A stretch of DNA of 64,000 nucleotides from Semisulcospira habei. Taxonomy: Eukaryota; Mollusca; Gastropoda; Semisulcospiridae. This document shows positions 44,119 to 55,926 of this stretch, piece after piece; positions within the stretch are counted from its first letter, which is position 1; each line of letters starts with the position of its first letter. Made by a program: the position numbers and the translations under genes. Below the pieces are notes generated by a model, which searched no databases, was not told the origin of the DNA, and saw only the letters and a list, made by a program, of their open reading frames with translations. The stretch spans positions 159,264,397 to 159,328,396 of the forward strand of contig BTPG01000003.1 in assembly GCA_036245525.1 (NCBI GenBank), written 5' to 3'.

Positions 44119-44480
44119 TGATTGATTGTACATTGTTTAACGTCCCGACAGCAACAAGACTTTCTCAGGACGTGCCTGCACTGCTTGTGAAAAAAACCAA
44201 ACTAAACAGAATATTGAATGTATGTCGCCAGCTGGTCTAATACACTAAATAAACCTAACTAGACCCTTTAGCAACACACATCCAATATCAAGAGCTACAA
44301 GCAGTGCAGACAGTAGGAAGAGTTTAAAAAAGGTAAATACTGGTGAATGTACCAAGGGTAGACAGAAACACACGCCCATGAATAGAGGGGAAAACCCACC
44401 CTGTGGGGCTGACCAGGGTCACCCTGGGAACTAAAAAGTAGTTAACCCCGCCCAAGTCCCCCAGGGTAGACCTGGGTGGG
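44119..44480 (-). mobile_element. SINE copy 1
   Basis: Plus strand reads TGATTGATTGTACATTGTTT, AACGTCCCGACAGCAACAAG, a 300-bp body, then GGGTAGACCTGGGTGGG. Hence on the minus strand it ends GGGACGTTAAACAATG + (AATC)n. Diverged from copies 2 and 3. Confidence 0.8.
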
Positions 44481-44983
44481 TATGAGAACATACATATACA
44501 CAAATATGATGTGAACATAACATGTACACATATGGTAATAGGTGCATACCACCCGCTCCCCACCCCACATACAAAACCACAGAACAAACATCTGTGCATG
44601 TTCATAATATATCCTTTACTTGGTATTCATATGTCCTAGTTATTTAAATTTATTATTTATTTTTATTTGTTTGAAAAGTAGGTTTTGTTCATATGCTGAT
44701 GTTCACATACACATATATGGTAATACTGCCCACTCCCAACCCCACTCCACAACCAGAGAACACCCACCAAACGACACTTACATCTGTGCATGTTCATAAT
44801 CTATCCTTTACTGAGCATTCATATGTCCCAGGTATCTTGACTTACTTTATCTTTTTTATTTAACCGCCATGAGATGGCATTGGTCGCCTGCTCGACATTA
44901 AACCCAAATAAGTATATATTTAAATTATTTATTTATTTTGTTTGCTTGTAATGAAGGTTTTGTACATACACATCAGCAAACAA

Positions 44984-45374
44984 TGATTGATTGATTGTAC
45001 GTTGCTTAACGTCCCGACAGCAACAAGGCTTTCTCAGGACGTGCCTGCACTGCTTGTGAAAAAAAAAAAAAAACTAAACAGAAAATTGAATGTATGTCAC
45101 CAGCCGGTCAAATACGTTAAATAAACCTACAACATGGGGCCTAAATAAAGCTAAGACTGTCTAGCAACACACATCCAACATCAAGAGCTACAGGCAGTGC
45201 AGACAGTTGGGAGAGTTTTAAAAAGACAAATACAGGTGAATGGACCAAGGGTAGACAGAAACACATGCCCCAGAATAGAAAGGAAACCCACCCTGTGGGG
45301 CTGACCAGGGTGACCCTGGGAACTAAAAAGTACCTAACCCCACCCAAGTCCCCCAGGGCAGACCCGGGTGGGGG
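44984..45374 (-). mobile_element. SINE copy 2 with 13-bp target duplication
   Basis: Flanked by CATCAGCAAACAA on both sides (44971-44983 and 45375-45387). Internal A-run at 45058-45071. Same body as copies 1 and 3. Absent at the matching place of the left large copy. Confidence 0.9.
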
Positions 45375-45712
45375 CATCAGCAAACAAGAAAATATACACA
45401 TATATAGATGGTAATAGGTGCCATACTGCCTGCTCCCAACCCTTACCTAAATACACACATAACACCGCAGAACACCTACCAAAAGAAGGACATACACATC
45501 TGTGTATGTTCATAATTTTTAATCTATCCTTTACCTAGCATGCATATGTCCCAGGTACCTTAGACTTACTTTATCTTATTTATTTAAATTATTTATTTAT
45601 TTTGTTTGTTTTGTTTTGTTTGTTTGTAATGTAGGTTTTGTACATACACATCAGCATACAGCTCAAGAACATACACCATGGTGCCCCTGTGCATGTGGCC
45701 ACCAGTACTATT

Positions 45713-46064
45713 CTGACAGATCTGTCACACCCAGCCAATCATCTCTTCGAGCTTCTGCCCTCTGGCCGGCGGTTTCATGCTTTTAAAGCCAGAACCTCTC
45801 GATTCAGATGCAATTTTTTTTCCAGAAGCTGTCCTCAATACATCACCATGCACGGAACAACGTGATTCCATGATTTGTGACATATGACTGATTTGTGTTT
45901 AATATTGTGTTTATCTATCTTTTAGTGCTGTATATAGGATGATCGCCAACTAAGTGTATGACATGATGAATGCCCTACAAGTGAGGACATATTTTAATGT
46001 CGCCATGCCACACAAAAATCCTTGTAACGTTTTACTTGGTGAATAAATGTCTTATGTCTTATAC
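45713..46064 (+). mobile_element. CR1/L2-like LINE 3' fragment in right large copy
   Basis: Counterpart of 14587-14990. Encodes LTDLSHPANHLFELLPSGRR followed by a basic segment; 3' tail GAATAAATGTCTTATGTCTT. It lacks the (AAT)n insertion that splits the left copy. Confidence 0.82.
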
Positions 46065-46149
46065 ACGTACATGGTAATAGGTGCAGTATCACTCGCTCCC
46101 AACCCCAATCCAGTTACACACACAAAACCGCAGAACATCCACCAATGTA

Positions 46150-46519
46150 GAAAGAAAAACAGAAGATAGTGGTAGAAAACCCTTTAAAATAGAAACAAAT
46201 AACGACGTTTCGGATCAAAGATCCTTCCTCAGGTGACATGGAAACAAACGTAGAACAGAAAAGAACACCAGAAAGAAAAGACGTCATCCTGTATAGAGAG
46301 AATTTTTTTTTTTATTTTTTTTTACGTCATTCTAAATTCTCTCTATACAGGATGACGTCTTTTCTTTCTGGTGTTCTTTTCTGTTCTACGTTTGTTTCCA
46401 TGTCACCTGAGGAAGGATCTTTGATCCGAAACGTCGTTATTTGTTTCTATTTTAAAGGGTTTTCTACCACTATCTTCTGTTTTTCTTTCACGTGAAACCC
46501 TAGCGGCAACAGTTTTACT
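46150..46519. mobile_element. Giant palindrome with hammerhead-like motif and 15-bp target duplication
   Basis: ACATCCACCAATGTA occurs at 46135-46149 and 46520-46534. Between them arms of about 153 bp (46150-46302 and 46336-46489) are near-perfect inverted repeats around a T-rich loop; 30 bp (ACGTGAAACCC...) follow the right arm. Each arm holds CTGAGGAAGGATC.TTT.GATCCGAAACG (46407-46434, and inverted at 46205-46232), which resembles the CTGANGA...GAAA core found in Penelope-like element ends. The left large copy is the empty site. Confidence 0.85.
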
Positions 46520-48497
46520 ACATCCACCAATGTACATCTGTGCATGATCATAATCTATACTTTACTTAGCATTCTTATGTCCCAGGTATCTTTGACTTAC
46601 TTTATCTTATTTATTTAACTGCCATGAGACGGCCGTAGTCTACCGCGCGGCGTTAAACCCAAATAACTATTTATTAAAATTATTAATTTGTTTGTTTGTA
46701 ATGAAGGTTTTGTACATACACGGTAATAGGTGCCATACCGCCCCACTTTCAACCCCAGCCCACATACAAAACCACAGAATACCCACAAAAGACATGCACA
46801 ATTGTATACTGATGGGCATTAGTGGACTGTAAAATCTATATATAGAGACTTCAGGTTAAGCAAGTGGCTTGTATTGACTGCCTGTATTTTAGCTGCCCAC
46901 CTACAAATTTCATGTGTCCAGTTAACCACACTGCACATGCAGCCATCAGTTCTGTGAAAAGTACTGTTGGCCTCATGCACAGGGGCACCAAAACTTAGAG
47001 ATAAGGCCACACCTGATAACAATAACAGTACTAATAATAATATGCCTACTCAGCCACTAGTTCTGTAAACAGCACCTTTGTAAACAGTACCAGTGGCCAA
47101 ATGCACACATACATCATGGATGTTGCTACCACTGATCACTTCAAACAATAGGCTGCCCAGTTCACATTTTGATACCGTGAACTAGCCTGCACATGCAGTC
47201 ATCAGTTCTGTAAATAGTACTGGTGGCCACATGCACAGCGGCACCAAACTTAAAGGTGAGGCCAAAACTGCCACCTCAAACAAAACCAAACGCTACCTAC
47301 ACACACATATCAATGATACAGTCAACCTCTGTGTGCGTTAGGGGGAACACGCTTAAAGTATGTGACTGTAAATCTTACAGCGAAATGTCAAAACCAGTAA
47401 GAAGATAATGTAACAGCAACAAGTACATGTATTTTGTAAACCACTCAAAACATGACAACTCATCGAGTCTAATGGTGTTATGAATGGGTGATGGAAACAC
47501 TGAAAAAAATAGTATGTGTACATTATAAAGTATGTGCCTCCTTCCCCCCCCCCCCCCCCACCCACCTCCCATAACTAGCTGTTTATCATAAAACATAGAT
47601 ATCTCATTCATTTGATCACTTGACTGATTTATTAAATCATCTCTGCGTCACCTTTCTCCGTTTTCTTTGTCGTTTTAATTCCAATATGTCAGTGCTAATG
47701 TCAGCTGCTAAGAATCCTTGCACCGAACTGCAAATGTCTATATGCAGACAAACTGCAAATAACACAGCAGCAAAATAAGTTCCTCTTTTGTGCAGTAGCA
47801 AGATAGTGCTTTTGTGCTAGCAAGATAGGGTTCAATTTTAAACAAAGCATTGCATGAACTTCCAAGCGTGTTCACATTGTACTGTGTATTTTTTTTTTTC
47901 AGTGTGAAGTGTACTGTACCATCAGTGATCACTGAGACTGCAAAATTGGCACTGGCAGTGATCGCACATCACAACATAGCTTGTCAGTGCAACTGATTAA
48001 AATAAATGTTACTGCTGCATAAAATAATTAATCAAGTTCCGAAACTTTGCTCAGCCATGACAGTTAAAACCAAGTGGTGTGGCACTCTTTTTCTTTTACA
48101 GAATGCAGCATAGGTTTTGAAGATAGCGTTTGTGTTGTGGGTTACGTTTTGTTTTGGTGCTGTGTTGTCGAAATGAAACGGGCAAAGCGATGGTAAAGTG
48201 AATGGAAATAAACGTGACAAACCTTTATCAAGCCGTAAAAATGCACACAGCAACTTGACACGTTTGCTTTTTTTTTTTTAAACAAACAAGCTTATGTAGA
48301 ACAAATAAAAAAGAACCCGTCGGCACACAGAAATTCACGTCCGCAGAGGTCGTGGCGTCACGTGATGTTTTGATCACGTGATTTTGGGATACCTTATTGT
48401 TGCGAAACGATATTAATTTTGCGTTCAAGGCAAGCGTTTTCGTAATTGTTTCTTCTCTTAATATATCTAAGTGTGAAAATATTACTTTAAAAAATGA

Positions 48498-48885
48498 TTG
48501 ATTGATTGTACATTGCTTAACGTCCCGACAGCAACAAGGCTTTCTCAGGACGTGCCTGCACTGCTTGTGAAAAAAAAAAAAAAATAAACAGAACATTGAA
48601 TGTATGTCGCCATCCGGTCAAATACGTTAAATAAACCTAACACATGGGGCCTAAATAAAGCTAAGACCATTTAGCAACACACATCCAATATCAAGAGCTA
48701 CAGGCAATGCAGACAGTAGGGAGAGTTTTAAAAAGGCAAATACAGGTGAATGGACAAAGGGTAGACAGAAACACATGCCCTAGAATAGAGAGAAAAACTC
48801 ACCCTGTGGGGCTGACCAGGGTGACCCTGGGAACTAAAAAGTACCTAACCCCACCCAGGTCCCCCAGGGCAGACCCGGGTGGGGG
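48498..48885 (-). mobile_element. SINE copy 3 with 13-bp target duplication
   Basis: Flanked by CTTTAAAAAATGA (48485-48497 and 48886-48898). The left large copy (11785-11805) has the undivided site. Body close to copy 2. Confidence 0.9.
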
Positions 48886-49212
48886 CTTTAAAAAATGAAA
48901 TCCTTTTAAGTGACATATAGTGCATACTACCATTGAATACAGGAACAATGAGACCCGTGTAAACTACTGATCCCCTGTAAACATGGCGGTAAGATCCTGC
49001 CGGGTTTCGTCTGCAGCCATACTGGAAACAAAATGTGCTACAGAAAAATGTCTCCATCCTCCGGCGGTTTAAAACGAGTGCGCACTGCTTTTATTCATAC
49101 TAGACTTCATTTTGATATACCCAAACCTTTGTTACTCTCTAGAAAATCACTATCTCGTAAACGGCTGATCGTCTATGAAGGGCAGCTGCTAGACTATAAT
49201 GAGAGACCGGTG

Positions 49213-49282
49213 TCGCGTTGAATGTTGTCTCCCTCGATTCGCTTAGCGCAACACTGAATCCAGGGAGACAGCCAGTGTGAGA
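49213..49282. repeat. Family K palindrome
   Basis: AATGTTGTCTCCCTCGATTC at left and AATCCAGGGAGACAGCCAGT at right around GCTTAGCGCAAC; arms moderately diverged. Lies 19 bp beyond the large-element end. Confidence 0.75.
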
Positions 49283-49410
49283 CAGATGTAGATATAGGAC
49301 ACAAACTACAACGCCAATCAGCAGTGTTTAAAAGTTGAACACCAAAGCGGAGAATCGGCGAATGGGATGTTTCCACGCTGAGATAAATGAAGCAGATCTA
49401 AATGTGTGTT

Positions 49411-49619
49411 TTAAGCCATCACATCCTGAGGATGTTTTTTATGTTTAATTAAAAAAAAATTGCTATGAAGGCTACACGGCTTACTGATCAACCATCCTAG
49501 TTCAAAGGTGGTGCCAGAATAGCTTGGCGCCTCAGGCGCCAAGCTATTCTGGCACCATCTTTGAACTAGCATAGTCAAATTAATTTAAAAAAGGAGTGTA
49601 TCAGGATGATAAGGGTTAA
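49411..49619. mobile_element. Family B TTAA element, complete
   Basis: TTAAGCCATCACATCCTGAG at left and ATCAGGATGATAAGGGTTAA at right. Arms CTAGTTCAAAGGTGGTGCCA / TGGCACCATCTTTGAACTAG share the AAAGGT/ATCTTT and CTAG variants, around CTTGGCGCCTCAGGCGCCAAG. Confidence 0.9.
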
Positions 49620-49754
49620 TACTGCTCCTGCCTGCTGAGCATTCCTTAGACTCATTAAATAAAGATGGACTCACAGACCATCACACCCTCAGAAGTGAGT
49701 TGTACTTTAGGTCACTTGCTGGCTTGACCCCTAAATTGCCGGGGCAAGGTGAAT

Positions 49755-49827
49755 GATACCAAGCGGGGGCTCACGAAGGTTTATGTTTAACGATACCAAG
49801 CGGGGGCTCACGAAGGTTTATGTTTCT
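49755..49827. repeat. 36-bp tandem duplication
   Basis: GATACCAAGCGGGGGCTCAC then GAAGGTTTATGTTT, twice. The unit resembles a family C right arm (GGGGGCTCA.GA..TTATG). Confidence 0.88.
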
Positions 49828-49829
49828 TC

Positions 49830-50088
49830 TTAGTCTTTTTTTCTTCATGCTCCCTTTTTTTCTTTTTTTCTATTTTTTTTTTTTTTTTTTTTTGGGGGGG
49901 GGGGGGGGTGGGGTGTGTGTGTGGGGGGGGGGGAGGGGGGGAGGGGGGGTGGTGCTATTTATATCCGTACTCTTTACGCGAATGTCGGTCAGCGTGCAGT
50001 CGTTTCACACACGCAATTCGTGATCATTGGAAGCGAATGGGATAAACCACAACGTCTTCCGGCATTGGAGACACAGAGTTCCTTCCAG
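49830..50088. other. T-run and G-run tract
   Basis: A T-run (49871-49893) passes into G-rich sequence (49894-49951). No gene. Confidence 0.8.
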
Positions 50089-50154
50089 AACAGAGACGTA
50101 GATTCTCATGAGCCGTTATAGGGGCAGTGGCTCATGAAAATCTATGCCTCTCGA
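50089..50154. repeat. Family C hairpin
   Basis: GAACAGAGACGTAGATTCTC and CATGAAAATCTATGCCTCTC around ATGAGCCGTTATAGGGGCAGTGGCTCAT. Confidence 0.75.
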
Positions 50155-50179
50155 GACAGAAGGCCAGTACTGGATCAGA

Positions 50180-50508
50180 CTAAACCATTCAACCCCAAAG
50201 CCGCAGTTTCCCAAATTTTTAGAGGTGTCACCTAAACCCTATGTACCAGTTTCAGGAGATGGATCGACCGTGATAATTTAAGGTTAGTGCCAGGTTAGCT
50301 TGGCACTGAAAATTCAAGGGTAGTGCCAGATTATCTTGGCGCCTGATAATTCAAGGTTAGTGCCAGATTAGCCTGGCGCCTGATAATTCAAGGGCAGTGC
50401 CAGATTAACTTGGCGCCTCATGGCGCCAAGCTAATCTGGCACTACCCTTGAATATCAGACGCCAAGCTAATCTGGCACTAGCCTTGAGTTATCATGGTCA
50501 ACCCATCT
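50180..50508. mobile_element. Family A element with multiplied arms
   Basis: A left outer segment (CCAAATTTTTAGAGGTGTCA, AGGAGATGGATCGACCGTGA) precedes four successive left arms (starting about 50271, 50308, 50345, 50383), each with TTCAAGG..AGTGCCAG and TTGGC. Two right arms follow (50421-50452 and 50460-50490). A simple hairpin has become a 4+2 array. Confidence 0.85.
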
Positions 50509-50621
50509 CATGATCATGATCATCATCATCATGTCTTTCTGTCCCTTGTCTGTTCTCACTCTGAAGAGAAACAGTGCATGTTAAACACAGGACATTCACG
50601 TGGTGCGAAGGGTCAGCTCAG
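50509..50621. repeat. 113-bp direct repeat, copy 1
   Basis: CATGATCATGATCATCATCA, then TGTCTTTCTGTCCCTTGTCT and CACGTGGTGCGAAGGGTCAG. Copy 2 at 52951-53062 differs at two or three bases. Confidence 0.93.
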
Positions 50622-50654
50622 TAAATGTTTTGCAGCCACTGATTTTGCCCTCCT

Positions 50655-51187
<533 letters not shown>

Positions 51188-51429
51188 GATGATGATGATG
51201 ATGATGAAACTTTATTTATCAACGGTAAAAAGTTTTGACAGAAACAAATCGTCATTTTACAAACTTGCCGTTGCTAACATCTACAACATAAAATAGATTA
51301 AAAGATAATAATAATAATAAAGAATTATATTTACACATATTATTTCATGCAACAATAAAATTATTATAAAAATAAATAAGAATAAAAAAATGACACAAAA
51401 TAATAATAACACTTAACATTCATCTTATA

Positions 51430-51602
<173 letters not shown>

Positions 51603-51677
51603 AACATTATAGATAAATGCATAATTATATTGCATGAAAGCATTAACCATCAGGGTTTGTTTAAATGCCCAGTGTTG

Positions 51678-52545
<868 letters not shown>

Positions 52546-52555
52546 CATAAAATAT

Positions 52556-52636
52556 TTAACCCTTCAAATGTCGGCAGCAGTTTTTGTCTAGGTGTTCCCT
52601 GAGACAAAAACCGCTACCGACAGCCCAAAGTGTTAA
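52556..52636. mobile_element. Family D TTAA palindrome
   Basis: TTAACCCTTCAAATGTCGGC at left, GCCCAAAGTGTTAA at right; GTTTTTGTCTAGG / CCTGAGACAAAAAC centre. 81 bp. Confidence 0.83.
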
Positions 52637-52888
52637 ACCACAGGGCGTTTGTTCCTGAGAACAATCTGGCCTTTCCGGCTTCGAGCTGCCTGATCTTTTG
52701 TCAGCATTTCACTCTGTCTCTCTACGGATGTAACTCGACCTTCAACTTTATCTGAATCAGTATAGATAACGTCTTTTCCTGTAAACTATTTTGCTAATTA
52801 TCCAACTATTTAGCTTCTAAAACAGTAGAAACGCAGCCGGCTTGTGCATGGCTTAGTTATCATGGTTATCATGTAATAGTTAAAGAGG

Positions 52889-52955
52889 ATGATGATGATG
52901 ATGATGATGGTGAGACGATGATGATGATGGTGATGATGATGATGATGATGATGAT
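52889..52955. repeat. (GAT)n
   Basis: GAT/ATG trinucleotides running into the ATCATGATCATCATC start of the direct repeat. The minus-strand poly-His frame is an artefact. Confidence 0.93.
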
Positions 52956-53062
52956 CATGATCATCATCATCATGTCTTTCTGTCCCTTGTCTCTTCTCAC
53001 TCTGAAGAGAAACAGTGCACGTTAAACACAGGACATTCACGTGGTGCGAAGGGTCAGCTCAG
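52951..53062. repeat. 113-bp direct repeat, copy 2
   Basis: Counterpart of 50509-50621. The two bracket the 2.3-kb LINE/(GA)n chain. Confidence 0.93.
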
Positions 53063-53259
53063 CTACTGAAGAGATGTTGATTGCTTTGTATCTGCGATTC
53101 AGCGGCCTGCAACCGATACCAGAGTAGAGGGGGAGAAAGAGCCTGAATGTTCGGAAAAAAGAACCCAAAGCGGTCCGCCTGACTTAACGGCGACACTTAC
53201 AAGAGCTGAATGAGTTAAGCATTGGTGACACGCGCTTCGCCGCTGCGCCACGGACGGAC

Positions 53260-53303
53260 TGCAGCTTCTGGGGCTCATGAGAATCTGTATCTATTGCAGA
53301 TGC
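53260..53303. repeat. Family C right arm
   Basis: CTGGGGCTCATGAGAATCTG and TATTGCAGATG; left arm missing. Confidence 0.65.
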
Positions 53304-53584
53304 ACGGGTCTCTCTCTAAAAGACTGAAGAGCAGAAGATCTGACGGATTCTCGGCCAGGAGATCACGCGCTCCTGTACATACGGGACTTCGATTTTCCTC
53401 ATAAGCGACATCGATTTTCCCACAGGGACTTACCGCCCTTGGACTGTCCGCGATGGCCGCCAGAGTGAGCTGGTGTAGCTTGCGGTTAATTACGTCAATA
53501 AGTAGAAATACTTGGAGGTAAAAAGGAATAGAAGGCTCCAGTAGAATTTCTGATACACACTCTTGAAGCAAGCGCGACCTAACT

Positions 53585-53643
53585 GACAGGCACAGATCCT
53601 CATGGGCCGAGAGGCTCGTGAAAATGTGCATGCTTCTTACTGA
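53585..53643. repeat. Family C hairpin, shortened
   Basis: GGCACAGATCCTCATGGGCC and GGCTCGTGAAAATGTGCATG; the GC centre is reduced to GAGA. Confidence 0.6.
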
Positions 53644-53649
53644 TCATAT

Positions 53650-53836
53650 TTAACTCAATCAAGGTGCCCCGCATCAACAGCTGCGTCCGCCGAGACTGAG
53701 ATGGCCTTTGTTGCCTGCTCGGCGTTCAACCCTAAATAACTAACTAAATAGCTGCGAAATAGTCATAGCGTTGCCGGCGGCAACGCTATACGACACTTTC
53801 GCAGCTATTGATGCGGATCACCTTGAATGAGTTGAT
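53650..53836. mobile_element. Family F palindrome interrupted by a 64-bp SINE-tail insertion
   Basis: TTAACTCAATCAAGGTG at left and CACCTTGAATGAGTTGA at right. The inner hairpin is AGCTGCGAA.TAGTC.TAGCGTTGCCG against CGGCAACGCTA...TTCGCAGCT. An insert at 53686-53749 is flanked by AGCTGCG on both sides (53679-53685 and 53750-53756) and carries GCCTGCTCGGCGTTCAACCC plus a (CTAA)n tail. Confidence 0.85.
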
Positions 53837-54039
53837 AACTGACCTTGTGTTTCTTTCTCTGTCGGAATAGATCTTCAGGCGCAGACCTACAATGGTGTAC
53901 CAATGGCTTTATCTATGTATACGTCTTGAAGACATGAATATGTGAGTTTTCTGTGGCATCGGATTTTATCACTCTACAAACCCCAAACAGCCTTGTCCCA
54001 AATCACCGACCATCGCAGAAATAATGGTGCCGGCTTAAA

Positions 54040-54250
54040 CCCAGTGCGCAAAAGGCTATCGAGCCGAAGTCCGCCGCAGCGGGCCCGCGGACAGTCGTGC
54101 CCCCCCTCCCCCTCGCCAGCCCCTACCCCTCCACCCCCCCTCAGCACCCCCTCCCCACCATCCACCCCCCCTCCCCTCAGCCGCCCCCCCTCCCCTAAGC
54201 CCCCCCCCCCCCGAGGCCGACATCGGCCCGATGCCGGGCCTTTGCATATT
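54040..54250. mobile_element. Family H palindrome with a ~95-bp C-rich loop
   Basis: GCGCAAAAGGCTATCGAGCC, GGGCCCGCGGACAGTCGTGC at left and GGCCGACATCGGCCCGATGC, GGGCCTTTGCATATTG at right. The loop (54102-54210) is CCCCTCC-type low complexity. Confidence 0.8.
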
Positions 54251-54345
54251 GAGTTTTTCTTGCTACAGTACTGGATTTTCACGTATCACAGGCCTCAGTC
54301 TCAGTTACGCAAGTTCTCTCTCTCGCAATGAACACAGCATGCTAA

Positions 54346-54437
54346 CTAACCCTTTGGCTGTTGGTAGCGCTTTTTGTCGCGATGATTCCTGCAGGAATCA
54401 TCGCGACAAAAAGCGCTGACGACAGTCAAGGGGTTAA
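54346..54437. mobile_element. Family D palindrome, complete
   Basis: CTAACCCTTTGGCTGTTGGT at left, GACAGTCAAGGGGTTAA at right; centre GCGATGATTCCTGCAGGAATCATCGC is perfect. 92 bp, same length as 18119-18210. The left TTAA is CTAA. Confidence 0.87.
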
Positions 54438-54478
54438 GCAGACTAATCTCTCTGTCGCACACACCATTGCCGGATCAG

Positions 54479-54598
54479 CAAATCACAGGTCCAGGGAGCT
54501 TACACGAGTTACCCCCCCCCCTTCCCCTGACAGCGGCTCTTGTAAGAGCCGCTGTCAGGGAAGCGTAACTCATGTAGGCTCGCTGGACCTGTGGTTCG
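54479..54598. repeat. Long palindrome (~55-bp arms)
   Basis: AATCACAGGTCCAGGGAGCT... at left, ...GCTCGCTGGACCTGTGGTT at right, with core CCTGACAGCGGCTCTT / AAGAGCCGCTGTCAGG. The left arm has an extra C-run in GAGTTACC. No TTAA ends seen. Confidence 0.83.
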
Positions 54599-54989
54599 CA
54601 GGCAGCCAGCACGACACCATGCTCGGGGCAGCAGCAAGATCGATCTTGTTTTGATCGCTAGTAGCCAGTCGATTGATCCGCTCCTCCCCCCCCCCCCCCA
54701 CCTCCTTACCCCCCTCACCCCACCTCCTTGTCGCTTCTCATCCCTCTTACTCCTCCCATTCCTCCCCCCATTCTACCTCCTTCACCTCCCTCCCTCCAAC
54801 CACCCCCTGGCCGCTCCCAAAGAGGTTGGGTTGATTGGAGTGACCGCAGTCCGGACGTGTCCTGCAGTGTGTAAACAAGCACTGCCCCGGCCTCTGTTCT
54901 CTGTGTCAGGTGGAGAAGATTGCTTGCTTGCTTGCTTGTTTGCTGTCTAGATTGCTTGCTGGTTCGCTTGCTACCTGACTGGCTGAGGC

Positions 54990-55235
54990 TGACTGATTGA
55001 CCGGATGGAGGGACGGACGGATGGACGGACAAGGCGGACTGACTGACTTATTCATTTCATTCTGACTGACTTATTTATTTCAGTCTGTCTGACTGAGTGA
55101 CTGACTGACTTATTCATTTCAGTCTGGCTGACTGAGTGACTGACTGACTTATTCAATTCTGACTGACTGACTGACTGACTGACTGACTGAGTTATTCATT
55201 TCATTCTGACTGACTGACGGACGGATGGACTGATA
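54990..55235. repeat. GACT-rich minisatellite
   Basis: GACTGACTGACTTATTCATT and TCAGTCTG.CTGACTGAGT units (about 43 bp) repeated four to five times with varied (GACT)n. Confidence 0.85.
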
Positions 55236-55643
55236 TATTTGTTCACTGGTTTATCGAAAGGATCAATCAATAACCATTTTGCCTGAGCGCCGTGCGTGCA
55301 AGTAACACAGAATGGCTCGACTATCTTGATTATGGATTATGGACTATCGATAGGGATTTTCGAGTATCGATTATGATAGGCTCAAGGATAGTGCTTGACG
55401 TCTTCAGACGACACTAAAGACATCATGGCCGTCGATCTGCCTATCGCCACAAGATTAGCCATCGCCTGAAACTGGCTACGCTGGACGCTAAAATTAGCGT
55501 CGACTGGCATTAGAGTTAGACGCTATCAACCGGTGTAGTCTGGCATCGACCTTTGGTGGTCACTATGAATTGGCGTCGTTCGTCTGTTATTCCAGACAGA
55601 TTGCTTTGCTGGACACTGATTCCTGCAGCCGGATCCATCCATC
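55236..55643. other. No recognisable feature
   Basis: A loose inverted similarity GATAGGCTCAAGGATAGTGC ... GGCCGTCGATCTGCC may be a very decayed family A copy. Confidence 0.45.
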
Positions 55644-55710
55644 TGCTAGAGACATAGATCCTCATGAGCCCCCGCATATGCGGGGCTCATGAGGGTCTAT
55701 GCCTCTTGCT
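55644..55710. repeat. Family C hairpin
   Basis: GCTAGAGACATAGATCCTCA and TGAGGGTCTATGCCTCTTGC around TGAGCCCCCGCATATGCGGGGCTCA. Confidence 0.85.
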
Positions 55711-55823
55711 GGTGACAAAGTTTCATGGTTTTTCAGTCGCAGACAGAATGGTCAAGGAGATGTCACTCTCAGTGTGATCCGGTTTGCTCCTTTTCGTAGA
55801 CTGCACATCAACCCAGCCCATCT

Positions 55824-55926
55824 CCAAGAGGCACAGATCCTCATGGGCCCCTGCAATTGCGGGGGCTCATGAGGATCTGTGCTTTTTACAGGCCTCCATC
55901 TGTGACTCAGCTATGCCTCTTGCAGG
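55824..55926. repeat. Family C hairpin plus extra arm end
   Basis: CCAAGAGGCACAGATCCTCA and TGAGGATCTGTGCTTTTTAC around TGGGCCCCTGCAATTGCGGGGGCTCA. A second CTATGCCTCTTGCAGG end follows at 55911-55926, suggesting two overlapping copies. Confidence 0.8.

Larger units (their letters stand above)
42834..49194 (-). mobile_element. Large element, right copy (6.4 kb, inverted)
   Basis: Begins GTCCAGCAGC and ends GCTGCTAGAC next to TA. Read on the minus strand it follows 11494-17114 end to end. It carries three extra SINEs and one 370-bp palindromic insertion, and lacks the tandem duplication and the A-run of the left copy. The GCCATTTTG block near the ends (AAAATGGCGG at 43205) is kept in both. 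No coding capacity. Confidence 0.85.

Noticed and set aside
42834..49194. Polinton/Maverick ends
   Set aside because: Flanks show only TA in common, with no 6-bp target duplication, and no viral-like genes occur between or inside the copies.
52810..53040. Poly-His protein on minus strand
   Set aside because: It is translation of the (GAT)n repeat.
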